Shown piece by piece: positions 42,480 to 52,276 of a stretch of 64,000 nt of DNA (within the stretch, counting starts at the first letter, position 1; every line of letters starts with the position of its first letter). Origin of the DNA: Pseudomonas putida S13.1.2 (GTDB lineage Bacteria; Pseudomonadota; Gammaproteobacteria; Pseudomonadales; Pseudomonadaceae); contig NZ_CP010979.1 of assembly GCF_000498395.2 (NCBI RefSeq), positions 4,216,001 to 4,280,000 on the forward strand. Direction: 5' to 3'. The position numbers and the translations under genes were made by a program. The notes beneath the pieces were generated by a model. It saw only the letters and a list, made by a program, of their open reading frames with translations. It was not told where the DNA came from and did not search any database.

Positions 42480-43820
42480 TCAGACTACGCCTTGGGCCAG
42501 CATCGCATCAGCCACCTTCACAAAGCCTGCGATGTTCGCACCTTTGACGTAGTTGATACGGCCATCGGCCTCTTCACCATAGTGCACGCAGGCATGGTGA
42601 ATCGACTGCATGATGTTGTGCAGCTTGCTGTCTACTTCACCGGCAGTCCACAGCAGGCGCATGGCGTTCTGCGACATTTCCAGGCCCGACACAGCCACGC
42701 CACCGGCGTTGGAGGCTTTGCCCGGGGCATACAGGATGCCGGCGTCCAGGAAGATATCCACAGCTTCGAGGGTGGTCGGCATGTTGGCGCCTTCGGCCAC
42801 GCAGATGCAGCCATTGCGCAGCAGCGTGCGGGCGTCTTCGGCGCCCAGTTCGTTCTGCGTGGCGCACGGCAAGGCGATGTCGCACGGCAGGCTCCACGGA
42901 GTCTGGCCCTTGCGGAACTCAAGGCCGAACTGCCCGGCCAGCTCGCTGATGCGGCCGCGCTTGACGTTCTTCAGCTCCATCAACGCGTCCCACTGGGCAT
43001 CGGTCAGGCCGGCTTCGGCGTACAGGGTGCCTTCGGAGTCGGACAACGAGATCACCTTGCCGCCCAGGTCCATCACTTTACGCGCCGCATACTGGGCCAC
43101 GTTGCCCGAGCCGGAAACCGCCACGCGGCGGCCGTCAATGCGCTTGCCCTGGCGCTTGAGCATTTCTTCGGCGAAGTACACGCAGCCGAAGCCGGTGGCT
43201 TCCGGGCGGATCAGGCTGCCGCCGTAGGTCATGCCTTTACCGGTCAGCACCGACGTGAACTGGTTGGCCAGGCGCTTGTACTGGCCAAACATGAAGCCGA
43301 TTTCGCGGGCGCCCACGCCGATGTCACCGGCCGGTACGTCGCAGTCAGCGCCAATGTGACGGTACAGCTCGCTCATGAACGCCTGACAGAAGCGCATCAC
43401 TTCGGCGTCGCTCTTGCCTTTAGGGTCGAAGTCCGAGCCGCCCTTGCCGCCGCCCATGGGCAGCGAGGTCAGGGAGTTCTTGAACACCTGCTCAAAGGCC
43501 AGGAACTTCAGCACGCTGAGGTTCACCGACGGGTGGAAGCGCAGGCCGCCCTTGTACGGGCCGATGGCGCTGCTCATCTGGATGCGGTAGCCGCGGTTGA
43601 CCTGCACCTTGCCCTGGTCATCGACCCAGGAAACGCGGAACAGCACCGCGCGCTCAGGCTCGACCATACGCTCGAGGATGCCCGATTGCAGGTAGTGGGG
43701 GTTGGCTTCAAGGAACGGCCACAAAGTGCGTAGCACCTCTTCCACCGCTTGGTGGAATTCCGGTTGGCCGGGGTCACGCTGTTGTAGGCGTGCAAGGAAA
43801 TGGTCGACAGATTCGATCAT
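42480..43820 (-). CDS. gdhA: NADP-type glutamate dehydrogenase
   Basis: 446 residues from the second ATG (MIESVDHFL), which has GGTGAG 9 nt upstream; the first ATG, three codons earlier, abuts that site. The family motif LPMGGGKGGSDFDPKGKSDAEVMRFCQ contains the catalytic Lys. VAVSGSGNVAQYAARKVMDLGG is the dinucleotide-binding turn. Length and motifs fit the hexameric NADP(H) enzyme that assimilates ammonia into 2-oxoglutarate. It follows ettA on the same strand but is separated from it by a terminator. Confidence 0.96.
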   Translation of the reverse strand: MIESVDHFLARLQQRDPGQPEFHQAVEEVLRTLWPFLEANPHYLQSGILERMVEPERAVLFRVSWVDDQGKVQVNRGYRIQMSSAIGPYKGGLRFHPSVNLSVLKFLAFEQVFKNSLTSLPMGGGKGGSDFDPKGKSDAEVMRFCQAFMSELYRHIGADCDVPAGDIGVGAREIGFMFGQYKRLANQFTSVLTGKGMTYGGSLIRPEATGFGCVYFAEEMLKRQGKRIDGRRVAVSGSGNVAQYAARKVMDLGGKVISLSDSEGTLYAEAGLTDAQWDALMELKNVKRGRISELAGQFGLEFRKGQTPWSLPCDIALPCATQNELGAEDARTLLRNGCICVAEGANMPTTLEAVDIFLDAGILYAPGKASNAGGVAVSGLEMSQNAMRLLWTAGEVDSKLHNIMQSIHHACVHYGEEADGRINYVKGANIAGFVKVADAMLAQGVV

Positions 43821-43992
43821 GGTAGACATCTCACCAAGAGGATTGGACTTATTGGTTTTTTTTCGAATGTACCAAGAAGCAATCGCACTGGAATAGGGCG
43901 AAATGTCGTTTTTTTGAAATTATTTGGTGCGTTTTATATAAGTGTATACAAAGCACGCGCTCGATCAGCTGTTTTCCCGATTGAGCCAGGCA

Positions 43993-44020
43993 CGAAAATG
44001 GGGCCACCAAGGGCCCCATT
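43993..44020 (-). terminator. intrinsic terminator after ettA
   Basis: 9-bp stem AATGGGGCC/GGCCCCATT with a 6-nt loop, followed by TTCG on the minus strand, 22 nt past the ettA stop. Confidence 0.8.
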
Positions 44021-44041
44021 CTTGTGCATCAGAAAACCGGC

Positions 44042-45709
44042 TTACTGGGCCAGTTTCTTGTGCCGTACACGGTGCGGCTGGGCAGCTGCATCGCCCAGGC
44101 GCTTCTTGCGGTCGGCTTCGTACTCGGTGTAGTTGCCTTCGAAGAACACCACGTTCGAGTCGTCTTCGTACGCCAGGATGTGGGTAGCCACACGGTCCAG
44201 GAACCAACGGTCGTGGGAAATCACGATCGCAGCGCCCGGGAAGTCCAGCAGGGCTTCTTCCAGCGAACGAAGGGTTTCGACGTCGAGGTCGTTGGACGGT
44301 TCGTCGAGCAGCAGGACGTTACCGCCCTCCTTCAGGGTCAGGGCCAGGTGCAGGCGGCCACGCTCACCACCGGACAGGTCCTTGACGAACTTCTGCTGGT
44401 CGCCACCCTTGAAGTTGAAGCGGCCAACGTAGGTACGCGACGGGATCTCGTAGTTGCCGATGCGGATCTGGTCGGAACCGTCAGAAATCTGCTGGAACAC
44501 GGTCTTGGCGCCGTCCAGGTCTTCGCGGCTCTGGTCCACGCAGGCCAGTTGCACGGTTTCACCGATCTCGATGCTGCCCGAGTCCGGCTGTTCCTTGCCC
44601 ATCAGCATGCGGAACAGGGTCGACTTACCGGCACCGTTACCACCGATCACGCCGACGATGGCGCCTTTTGGCATGGCGAACGACAGGTTGTCGATCAGCA
44701 CGCGGTCGCCGTAGCCTTTGGAGACGTTCTTGAACTCGATGACCTTGTCGCCCAGGCGCGGACCAGCCGGGATGTAGATCTCGTTGGTCTCGCTGCGTTT
44801 CTGGAATTCCTGCGACTGCATTTCTTCGAAGCGCTGCAGACGGGCCTTGGATTTGGACTGGCGAGCCTTGGCGCCTTTGCGCACCCATTCCAGTTCCTCT
44901 TTCATGGCCTTCTCGTGGGCGCTCTGCTGCTTGGATTCCTGCGCCAAGCGGTCCGACTTGGCTTCCAGCCAGCCCGAGTAGTTGCCTTCGTACGGGATGC
45001 CGGCGCCGCGGTCCAGTTCCAGGATCCAGCCAGCGACGTTGTCGAGGAAGTAACGGTCGTGGGTAATGGCTACCACGGTGCCCGGGAAGTCGTGCAGGAA
45101 GCGCTCAAGCCACGCCACCGAATCGGCATCCAGGTGGTTGGTCGGTTCGTCGAGCAGCAGCATGTCGGGGGCCGACAGCAGCAGGCGGCACAGGGCCACA
45201 CGGCGCTTTTCACCACCGGACAGGTGCTCGATTTTTGCGTCCCAGGCCGGCAGGCGCAGGGCGTCGGCGGCGACGTCCAGCTGGCGCTCCAGGTTGTGGC
45301 CGTCGGCGGCCTGCAGGATGGCTTCCAGCTTGGCCTGCTCGGCGGCCAGCTTGTCGAAGTCGGCATCCGGGTCGGCGTAGGCGGCGTAGACCTCGTCCAG
45401 GCGTGCCTGGGCGTCCTTGATCACGCTGACCGCTTCCTCGACCACTTCACGCACGGTCTTGGTCGGGTCCAGTTGTGGCTCCTGCGGCAGGTAGCCAACG
45501 TTGATGTCGGGCATCGGACGGGCTTCGCCGTCGAATTCCTTGTCGACGCCCGCCATGATCCGCAGCAGGGTCGATTTACCGGCGCCGTTCAGGCCGAGCA
45601 CGCCAATCTTGGCGCCCGGGAAGAACGACAGGGAAATGTTCTTGAGAATTTCCCGCTTCGGCGGCACGACCTTGCTCAGCCGATGCATGGTGTAGACGTA
45701 TTGAGCCAA
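44042..45709 (-). CDS. ettA: EttA, energy-dependent translational throttle (ABC-F)
   Basis: 555 residues, identical in length to E. coli EttA, from a TTG start. AGAGGG lies 7 nt upstream and the protein then reads AQYVYTMHRLSKVVPPKR as in the E. coli protein. Two ABC domains: Walker A GLNGAGKST and GGNGAGKST, signatures LSGGEKRRVAL and LSGGERGRLHL, Walker B LLLDEPTNHLD and LLLDEPSNDLD. The arm and linker segments (~residues 95-140 and 240-320) are present. It binds the ribosomal E site and gates translation according to ATP/ADP ratio. A long frame on the opposite strand is a shadow. Confidence 0.96.
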   Translation of the reverse strand: MAQYVYTMHRLSKVVPPKREILKNISLSFFPGAKIGVLGLNGAGKSTLLRIMAGVDKEFDGEARPMPDINVGYLPQEPQLDPTKTVREVVEEAVSVIKDAQARLDEVYAAYADPDADFDKLAAEQAKLEAILQAADGHNLERQLDVAADALRLPAWDAKIEHLSGGEKRRVALCRLLLSAPDMLLLDEPTNHLDADSVAWLERFLHDFPGTVVAITHDRYFLDNVAGWILELDRGAGIPYEGNYSGWLEAKSDRLAQESKQQSAHEKAMKEELEWVRKGAKARQSKSKARLQRFEEMQSQEFQKRSETNEIYIPAGPRLGDKVIEFKNVSKGYGDRVLIDNLSFAMPKGAIVGVIGGNGAGKSTLFRMLMGKEQPDSGSIEIGETVQLACVDQSREDLDGAKTVFQQISDGSDQIRIGNYEIPSRTYVGRFNFKGGDQQKFVKDLSGGERGRLHLALTLKEGGNVLLLDEPSNDLDVETLRSLEEALLDFPGAAIVISHDRWFLDRVATHILAYEDDSNVVFFEGNYTEYEADRKKRLGDAAAQPHRVRHKKLAQ

Positions 45710-45895
45710 AACCAAGCCCTCTAATTCAGATAGGTAAAGACATCGACGATCGCCCAGGCAGCATGGCCAGGGGGATGCGTGTTCGGGTGTCATTGAACAA
45801 AGTCGACCATTCTACGCCAACGCGCGGCGTTGCATAGGAGGGGTCGAGAGTGGGGTGGGATCGGTGTTGTCCCTGGGGGGAATTTGTTGCCTTTG

Positions 45896-45998
45896 CCGGC
45901 CTCTTCGCGGCTAAAGCCGCTCCCACAGGTACTGCATTGCCCTTGAAGGCGGTGATATCCCTGTGGGAGCGGCTTTAGCCGCGAAGAGGCCGGCACAG
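45896..45998. repeat. REP pair
   Basis: Two inverted copies of the GCGGCTAAAGCCGCTCCCAC type, arms long enough for a perfect stem (GCCGGCCTCTTCGCGGCTAA and partner). Confidence 0.85.
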
Positions 45999-46011
45999 CA
46001 GCCGAGATGGC

Positions 46012-46443
46012 TCAGACGTGGTGCTGTTTGGCCTTGCCCCGCGGCAACCGGCAACGGTCGCCCTGCCCGGCCAGGCGCGCGGCCCAGGCGGACTTCACGC
46101 TGAAGCCGCCGCTGCGGGCAGGTTGCTGCTCGGCCGGTTTGGCCGGTTTGGCAGCCGCAGGCGCAGTGCTGACCACCTTGGCAGCAGGCTTGACCGCCGC
46201 CACTGCCGGCGTTGGCGCTGCTGCCGCCTTGGCGGTCTTGCGCAGTTCAGCCAGCGAGGGCGCTTTGCTCTTGGCGCTGGCGCCAGCGTCAGGTTTGACC
46301 AGCGAGCGCTGGCAAGACTTGCAGGATACGTCCTCGGTCACGGCAGTGCTGACAAGGGTCTGACTGCTGCGCCCACAGGCGGAATCGAGGCCATTGGAGG
46401 AAAAGTGAGTAACCAAAACCGAACATCTCCGATGCGTTGTCAT
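46012..46443 (-). CDS. Ala/Lys-rich small protein with Cys cluster
   Basis: About 143 residues. The N-terminal part carries SACGRSS and VSCKSCQRSL, three Cys in a CxxC arrangement suggestive of a small metal site. The centre is low-complexity Ala/Lys/Pro (KAAAAPTPAVAAVKPAAK), resembling histone-like linkers. The C-terminus is basic (RCRLPRGKAKQHHV). The ATG used has no good ribosome-binding site; a TTG at codon 11 (preceded by GGAG) is an alternative giving VTHFSSNGLD. Function unknown; nucleic-acid binding is only a guess from charge. Confidence 0.65.
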   Translation of the reverse strand: MTTHRRCSVLVTHFSSNGLDSACGRSSQTLVSTAVTEDVSCKSCQRSLVKPDAGASAKSKAPSLAELRKTAKAAAAPTPAVAAVKPAAKVVSTAPAAAKPAKPAEQQPARSGGFSVKSAWAARLAGQGDRCRLPRGKAKQHHV

Positions 46444-46663
46444 GTATAGCGGGCGCTATTCTCGCACAGGTTGCAGGGGCTTGCCGAACCACCGGGCCGG
46501 CACCATCGGTCAACATGGCTGGCACTTTGCCATAATCCTAGGCATGCTAGCCGGTTTCGGGTGTCCGGCCTTATAGTGCGCCACCGTTGTGCGCCACCAG
46601 ACACCGGCATACACCGTGCATGATGCTTCCCTGCCATCGCCAGCCCAATCGCAGGATCAACGC

Positions 46664-49600
46664 TTGACCAACCTTACTCATCCGTCGACATTGCGTACCG
46701 CGCCACAGGCGCCCGCCGCTACCCTGCGCGGGTCGGTCAAGGGTGCGCTGGCGATGCTTGCCCTGATCCTGCTGGGCCTGCTGCTGTGGCAGCTTTTTGC
46801 CCAGTTCAACCACACCCAGGCCGACCTGCGCAAACAAAGCCTGGACGCCACCGCGGAACTGGCCGACCACCTGAGCCTGAACATGGCGTTCAAGGCGCAG
46901 CAGGCGGTAAATGTGGTGCAGCCTTACGTCAATCCGCCGACGCCCGACGCCCTGCCGGGCCTTGTGCATACCTTGCGCGAGCGCCTGCCTGCCCTGCAGA
47001 GCGTGGCCTGGCTGGACAGCGCAGGGCAACTGCGCGGCGACAGCCTGGCCGGCAGCCCTGACCGGAAGTTGCTTGACGAGTTGCTCACACTGAACCAGGG
47101 CCGCCCGTACTTCTTCACCAATTCCGCCGACAACCGCACCCTCTATCTGCTACTGCGTCAGTCCCCCGAGCAGGACCGTGGCTTCTGGCTGCTGCGCCTT
47201 TCGCCGGACTACTACCGCACCCTCACCGTCCACCTCGATGGCGCCGGCCACCCCCTGTGGCTGCTGGAAAACAGCCGCAGCGGCGAGGTACTGCAACGCC
47301 ACGCGCCGGCCGACACCGGCAGCGAGCCGCTACAGAGCGTGATGCTGGCCTTTATCGACAACAGCACCTGGCAGCTGCGCGGCCTGTTCGACGCCCAACT
47401 GACCCAGCAAAAACTGCTGCCTGCGCTGATCGGCAAGTGCCTGCTGGTGCTGTTCTGCGCCCTGCTGCCGGTGCTGGCCCTGATCAACATGCGCCGCCGC
47501 CAGCGCGCGCTGCAGGAAGACCGCCGGCGCTACCAGGAAATTTTCGAAGGCACCGGCGTGGCCTTGTGTGTACTCGACCTGTCCAGCTTGCCCAGCCAGC
47601 TCGACCGCTACCACCTGCGCAACCGCGCCGCGCTCAAGCACAGCCTGGCCCTGGACCCGAACCTGCGCCGCTCGCTGCTGCTGGAACTGAAAATCACCGA
47701 GGTCAACCAGGTTGCGCGCCAGTTGCTGAACATCAACTGTCACGAAGGTGCCTGGCAGCGGCTGATCGACGGCACGGGCGATGGCCGCGACAGCATCGGC
47801 ATGCAACTGATCGACGCGCTGATCGAACAACGGCCACTGCTGGAGCTGGAAGTACGCCTGCCGGCGCCACTGGGCGGCGAGCTGCACCTGTGGCTGATGG
47901 CACGCCTGCCGCAGCAGCGCCGCGACTACCAGGCGGTCATTCTCAGCATCAGCGACATCACCAGCCGCAAGCAGGTAGAGCTGTCGCTGCTGGAGCGCGA
48001 AAGCTTCTGGTCGGACGTGGTGCGCACCGTCCCCGACCAACTGTACGTGCAGGACGTGCTCAGCCAGCGGATGATCTTCAGCAATCGCCACCTGGGCCAG
48101 ACCCTGGGTTACGACCGCACCGAGCTTGCACAAATGGGCGACCGCTTCTGGGAATTGCTGCTGCACCCCGAAGACGCCGCGCATTATCAGGCCCTGCGCC
48201 AGCAACAGCGCGATAGCGGCCATGACCACCCGCTGCACTGCCAGTTACGCTTTCGCCACCGTGATGGCGGCTGGCGCTGCTATGACATCCGCGAGCAGGT
48301 GCTGACCCGTGACGCCGAAGGCCTGGTAACGCGCATCATCGGCGTGGGCAAGGACGTGACGGTGCAGATAGAGGCCAGCCAGTCGCTGCGCGACAGCGAA
48401 CAGCGCTACCGCATGCTCGCCGAAAGCATCAGCGACGTGATCTTCTCCACCGACAGCCTGCTCAAGCTCAACTATGTCAGCCCTTCGGTGCAGAGCGTGC
48501 TGGGCTACCAGGCCGACTGGATTTTTGCCAACGGCTGGCAGTCGATCATCGCCAACCCGGCCCAACTCACCGGCATCTACAGCCTGATGGAGCGCGTGAG
48601 CAAGGCCATGAGCGACCCGGTTCAGCTGGCCCAACTGCGCAGCCAGCTGCCGACCCAGCTGTTCGTGTTCGACTGCCTGCGCGGCGATGGCCGCAAGATC
48701 CCAATCGAGCTGCGCCTGGTGCTGGTGTGGGACGACGACCAGCGCTTCGAGGGTGTGCTTGGGGTAGGCCGTGACATCAGCCAGCAACGCCGCGCCGAAA
48801 AAGACCTGCGCATGGCCGCGACGGTGTTCGAGCATTCCACTTCGGCCATTCTCATCACCGACCCGGCCGGTTATATCGTGCAGGCCAACGAGGCGTTCAG
48901 CCGCGTCAGCGGTTACGCCGTCAGTGAAGTGCTCGACCAATTGCCGGGCATGCTCACCGTCGACGAACAGCAGGAAGGCCACCTGCGCTATGTGGTCAAG
49001 CAACTGCACCAGCGCGGCAGTTGGGAGGGCGAGGTGTGGCTCAAGCGCCGTGACGGCGACCACTACCCGGCCTGGGTCGGCATTACTGCGGTACTGGACG
49101 ACGAAGGCGACCTGGCCAGCTACGTGTGCTTCTTCACCGACATCAGCGAGCGCAAGGCCAGCGAACAGCGCATCCACCGCCTGGCCTACTACGACGCCCT
49201 CACCCACCTGCCCAACCGCACGCTGTTCCAGGACCGCCTGTACAACGCGCTGCAGCAGGCCGAGCGGCAGAAGGCGTGGGTGGTGCTGATGTTCCTCGAC
49301 CTCGACCGTTTCAAGCCGATCAACGACTCCCTCGGCCATGCCGCCGGCGACCGCATGCTCAAGGACATGGCCCTGCGCCTGCTGGCCTGCGTGGATGACG
49401 ACGACACTGTGGCGCGCATGGGCGGCGACGAGTTCACCCTGTTGCTGCAACCGCGCGCCAGCCGCGAACTGGCGCTGAACCGCGCCATCCACGTGGCCGA
49501 GAACATCCTCGGCAGCCTGGTGCGGCCGTTTGTGCTGGAAAACCGCGAGTTCTTCGTGACGGCCAGTATCGGCATCGCTCTCAGCCCGCAAGATGGCAGC

Positions 49601-50494
49601 GAGCTGAGCCAGCTGATGAAAAACGCCGACACCGCCATGTACCACGCCAAGGAACGCGGCAAGAACAACTTCCAGTTCTACCAGGCCGAGATGAACGCCA
49701 GCGCCTTGGAGCGCCTGGAGCTGGAAAGCGACCTGCGCCACGCCATGGAGCAGAACGAGTTCATCCTTTACTACCAGCCGCAGTTCAGCGGCGATGGCAA
49801 GCGCCTGACCGGCGCCGAAGCACTGCTGCGCTGGCGCCACCCCACCCGGGGCCTGGTGCCGCCGGGCGACTTCATCCCGGTGATCGAGGAACTGGGCCTG
49901 GTGGTGGACGTGGGCGACTGGGTGCTGCGCGAGGCCAGCCGCCAGCTCAAGGCCTGGCACAAGGCCAAGGTGCGGGTGCCGAAGGTGTCGGTGAACATTT
50001 CGGCACGGCAGTTCTCCGACGGCCAGCTGGGCACGCGGATTGCCAACATTCTTGAAGAAAGCGGCCTGCCACCGGCCTGCCTGGAGCTGGAGCTGACCGA
50101 AAGTATCCTGATGCGCGAGGTGAACGAGGCGCTGCAGATTCTGGCCAGCCTGAAAAACCTCGGCCTGAGCATTGCGGTGGACGACTTCGGCACCGGCTAC
50201 TCATCGCTCAACTACCTCAAGCAGTTCCCCATCGACGTGCTGAAGATCGACCGCACCTTCGTCGACGGCCTGCCCGAGGGCGAGCAGGACGCGCAGATAG
50301 CCCGGGCGATCATCGCCATGGCCCACAGCCTCAACCTGGCGGTAATCGCCGAGGGCGTGGAAACCCACGAGCAGCTGGAGTTCCTGCGCGAGCATGGCTG
50401 CGACGAGGTGCAGGGCTACCTGTTCGGGCGGCCGATGCCGGCACACCAGTTTGAGGCGCAGTTCTCCAACGAAACGCTGTTCATGTTCCATTGA
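46664..50494 (+). CDS. morA: MorA, membrane PAS-GGDEF-EAL c-di-GMP regulator
   Basis: 1276 residues from a TTG with AGGAT 8 nt upstream; a GTG 75 nt earlier (46589) lacks a ribosome-binding site but is possible. TM1 (ALAMLALILLGLLLW) and TM2 (LLVLFCALLPVLALI) flank a periplasmic sensor of ~240 residues. Several PAS domains follow, with at least three clear (VPDQLYVQDVLS, SISDVIFSTDSL, STSAILITDPAG). GGDEF is intact (ARMGGDEFTLL). EAL is intact (AEALLRWRHPTRG, ELTESILM, VDDFGTGYSSLNYLK, IAEGVET). Location beside glyA matches morA, a regulator of flagellar number and biofilm in P. putida. Both cyclase and phosphodiesterase activities are possible. Confidence 0.9.
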   Translation: MTNLTHPSTLRTAPQAPAATLRGSVKGALAMLALILLGLLLWQLFAQFNHTQADLRKQSLDATAELADHLSLNMAFKAQQAVNVVQPYVNPPTPDALPGLVHTLRERLPALQSVAWLDSAGQLRGDSLAGSPDRKLLDELLTLNQGRPYFFTNSADNRTLYLLLRQSPEQDRGFWLLRLSPDYYRTLTVHLDGAGHPLWLLENSRSGEVLQRHAPADTGSEPLQSVMLAFIDNSTWQLRGLFDAQLTQQKLLPALIGKCLLVLFCALLPVLALINMRRRQRALQEDRRRYQEIFEGTGVALCVLDLSSLPSQLDRYHLRNRAALKHSLALDPNLRRSLLLELKITEVNQVARQLLNINCHEGAWQRLIDGTGDGRDSIGMQLIDALIEQRPLLELEVRLPAPLGGELHLWLMARLPQQRRDYQAVILSISDITSRKQVELSLLERESFWSDVVRTVPDQLYVQDVLSQRMIFSNRHLGQTLGYDRTELAQMGDRFWELLLHPEDAAHYQALRQQQRDSGHDHPLHCQLRFRHRDGGWRCYDIREQVLTRDAEGLVTRIIGVGKDVTVQIEASQSLRDSEQRYRMLAESISDVIFSTDSLLKLNYVSPSVQSVLGYQADWIFANGWQSIIANPAQLTGIYSLMERVSKAMSDPVQLAQLRSQLPTQLFVFDCLRGDGRKIPIELRLVLVWDDDQRFEGVLGVGRDISQQRRAEKDLRMAATVFEHSTSAILITDPAGYIVQANEAFSRVSGYAVSEVLDQLPGMLTVDEQQEGHLRYVVKQLHQRGSWEGEVWLKRRDGDHYPAWVGITAVLDDEGDLASYVCFFTDISERKASEQRIHRLAYYDALTHLPNRTLFQDRLYNALQQAERQKAWVVLMFLDLDRFKPINDSLGHAAGDRMLKDMALRLLACVDDDDTVARMGGDEFTLLLQPRASRELALNRAIHVAENILGSLVRPFVLENREFFVTASIGIALSPQDGSELSQLMKNADTAMYHAKERGKNNFQFYQAEMNASALERLELESDLRHAMEQNEFILYYQPQFSGDGKRLTGAEALLRWRHPTRGLVPPGDFIPVIEELGLVVDVGDWVLREASRQLKAWHKAKVRVPKVSVNISARQFSDGQLGTRIANILEESGLPPACLELELTESILMREVNEALQILASLKNLGLSIAVDDFGTGYSSLNYLKQFPIDVLKIDRTFVDGLPEGEQDAQIARAIIAMAHSLNLAVIAEGVETHEQLEFLREHGCDEVQGYLFGRPMPAHQFEAQFSNETLFMFH

Positions 50495-50509
50495 TGCGGT
50501 ACCTGCACT

Positions 50510-50602
50510 GGCCTCATCGCCGGCAAGCCAGCTCCCACCAGTGATGCATCAGCCTCAAGGCCAGCGCCAATCCTGTGGGAGCTGGCTTGCCGGCGATGGG
50601 GC
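50510..50602. repeat. REP pair
   Basis: Two inverted copies of the GCCGGCAAGCCAGCTCCCAC type between morA and glyA. Confidence 0.85.
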
Positions 50603-50778
50603 CATATGCGCCCAAAAAAATGGACTTGAGAGTCAGCTCCGGCACCCACCCAGCCCAGACACGGCGCGGGATGCAACATGAGCCCCATTGGTCCGCGACT
50701 TGATGCCACTTCATATGCCAGCTGCGAATCAATCGGTTAGAATGCCCCCCCAAACTACCCCGATCCTTGAGGACCGCC

Positions 50779-52032
50779 ATGTTCAGCCGTGATTTGACCA
50801 TTGCCAAGTACGACGCCGAGCTCTTCGAAGCCATGCAGCAAGAAGCCCTGCGCCAGGAAGAGCATATCGAGCTGATCGCTTCGGAAAACTACACCAGCCC
50901 GGCAGTCATGGAAGCTCAGGGCTCGGTCCTGACCAACAAGTACGCCGAAGGCTACCCGGGCAAGCGTTACTACGGTGGTTGCGAGTACGTCGACATCGTC
51001 GAGCAACTGGCCATCGACCGTGCCAAGGAACTGTTCGGCGCCGATTACGCCAACGTCCAGCCGCACGCTGGCTCCCAGGCCAACGCCGCTGTCTACCTGG
51101 CCCTGCTGTCGGCCGGTGACACCATCCTGGGCATGAGCCTGGCCCACGGTGGCCACCTGACCCACGGTGCTTCGGTAAGCTCGTCGGGCAAGCTGTACAA
51201 CGCCATCCAGTACGGCATCGACGGCAACGGCCTGATCGACTACGACGAAGTCGAGCGCCTGGCGGTCGAGCACAAGCCGAAAATGATCGTTGCCGGCTTC
51301 TCGGCCTACTCGCAGGTTCTGGACTTCGCCCGCTTCCGCGCCATTGCCGACAAGGTCGGTGCCTACCTGTTCGTCGACATGGCCCACGTTGCCGGCCTGG
51401 TTGCCGCTGGCGTGTACCCGAACCCTGTTCCGTTCGCCGACGTGGTCACCACCACCACCCACAAGACCCTGCGCGGTCCACGTGGCGGCCTGATCCTGGC
51501 CCGTGCCAACGCCGACATCGAGAAGAAGCTGAACTCGGCTGTCTTCCCGGGCGCCCAGGGCGGCCCGCTGGAGCACGTCATCGCCGCCAAGGCCATCTGC
51601 TTCAAAGAAGCCCTGCAGCCTGAGTTCAAGACTTACCAGCAGCAGGTGGTGAAAAACGCCCAGGCCATGGCCAGCGTATTCATCGAGCGTGGCTTCGACG
51701 TGGTGTCCGGTGGCACCCAGAACCACCTGTTCCTGCTGTCGCTGATCAAGCAGGAAATCTCCGGTAAGGACGCTGACGCCGCTTTGGGCAAAGCCTTCAT
51801 CACCGTCAACAAGAACTCGGTACCGAACGACCCACGTTCGCCGTTCGTCACCTCGGGCCTGCGTTTCGGCACCCCAGCCGTCACCACCCGTGGTTTCAAG
51901 GAAGCCGAGTGCAAGGAACTGGCTGGCTGGATCTGCGACATCCTGGCTGACCTGAACAACGAAGCGGTGATCGACGCCGTACGTGAGAAGGTCAAGGCCA
52001 TCTGCAAGAGGCTGCCGGTTTACGGCAACTGA
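50779..52032 (+). CDS. glyA: serine hydroxymethyltransferase
   Basis: 417 residues from ATG (MFSRDLTIAKYDAELFEAMQ) with TGAGGA upstream. The PLP-Lys motif VVTTTTHKTLRGPRGG is intact, as are ELIASENYTSP near the N-terminus and the LFGADYANVQPHAGSQAN segment. It interconverts serine and glycine with tetrahydrofolate, feeding one-carbon units. Pseudomonads usually have more than one glyA; this is the copy next to morA. A strong terminator follows. Confidence 0.97.
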   Translation: MFSRDLTIAKYDAELFEAMQQEALRQEEHIELIASENYTSPAVMEAQGSVLTNKYAEGYPGKRYYGGCEYVDIVEQLAIDRAKELFGADYANVQPHAGSQANAAVYLALLSAGDTILGMSLAHGGHLTHGASVSSSGKLYNAIQYGIDGNGLIDYDEVERLAVEHKPKMIVAGFSAYSQVLDFARFRAIADKVGAYLFVDMAHVAGLVAAGVYPNPVPFADVVTTTTHKTLRGPRGGLILARANADIEKKLNSAVFPGAQGGPLEHVIAAKAICFKEALQPEFKTYQQQVVKNAQAMASVFIERGFDVVSGGTQNHLFLLSLIKQEISGKDADAALGKAFITVNKNSVPNDPRSPFVTSGLRFGTPAVTTRGFKEAECKELAGWICDILADLNNEAVIDAVREKVKAICKRLPVYGN

Positions 52033-52054
52033 TTGGCGCCAGCCTGAAGTAAAG

Positions 52055-52086
52055 AAGCCCGGCCCAGTGCCGGGCTTTTTTGTTTT
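52055..52086 (+). terminator. intrinsic terminator after glyA
   Basis: 9-bp stem AAGCCCGGC/GCCGGGCTT with a 5-nt loop, followed by a T-rich run (TTTTTGTTTTT). Confidence 0.92.
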
Positions 52087-52118
52087 TCATGAACCAGGTT
52101 CGCTAACCTGTCGCGGTC

Positions 52119-52207
52119 CCTGTGGGAGCGGGTTTACCCGCGAAGAGGGCAACGAGGTGGATGGCACCGGCTACGCCGGTGTTCGCGGGTGAACCCGCTC
52201 CCACAGG
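52119..52207. repeat. REP pair
   Basis: Two inverted copies of the GCGGGTTTACCCGC type around a short GC-rich hairpin (CACCGGCTACGCCGGTG). Confidence 0.8.
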
Positions 52208-52276
52208 TAATATGCTTGCCTTCACTACCTGGGCTCAATTCAAGTTACTTCCACATTACCAACCACAGGCCACACC

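Noticed and set aside
44024..45724. 566-codon open frame antisense to ettA
   Set aside because: Shadow of a well-established gene with full ABC-F motifs.
48245..49960. 571-codon open frame antisense to morA
   Set aside because: Shadow of PAS-GGDEF-EAL coding sequence, no recognisable protein.
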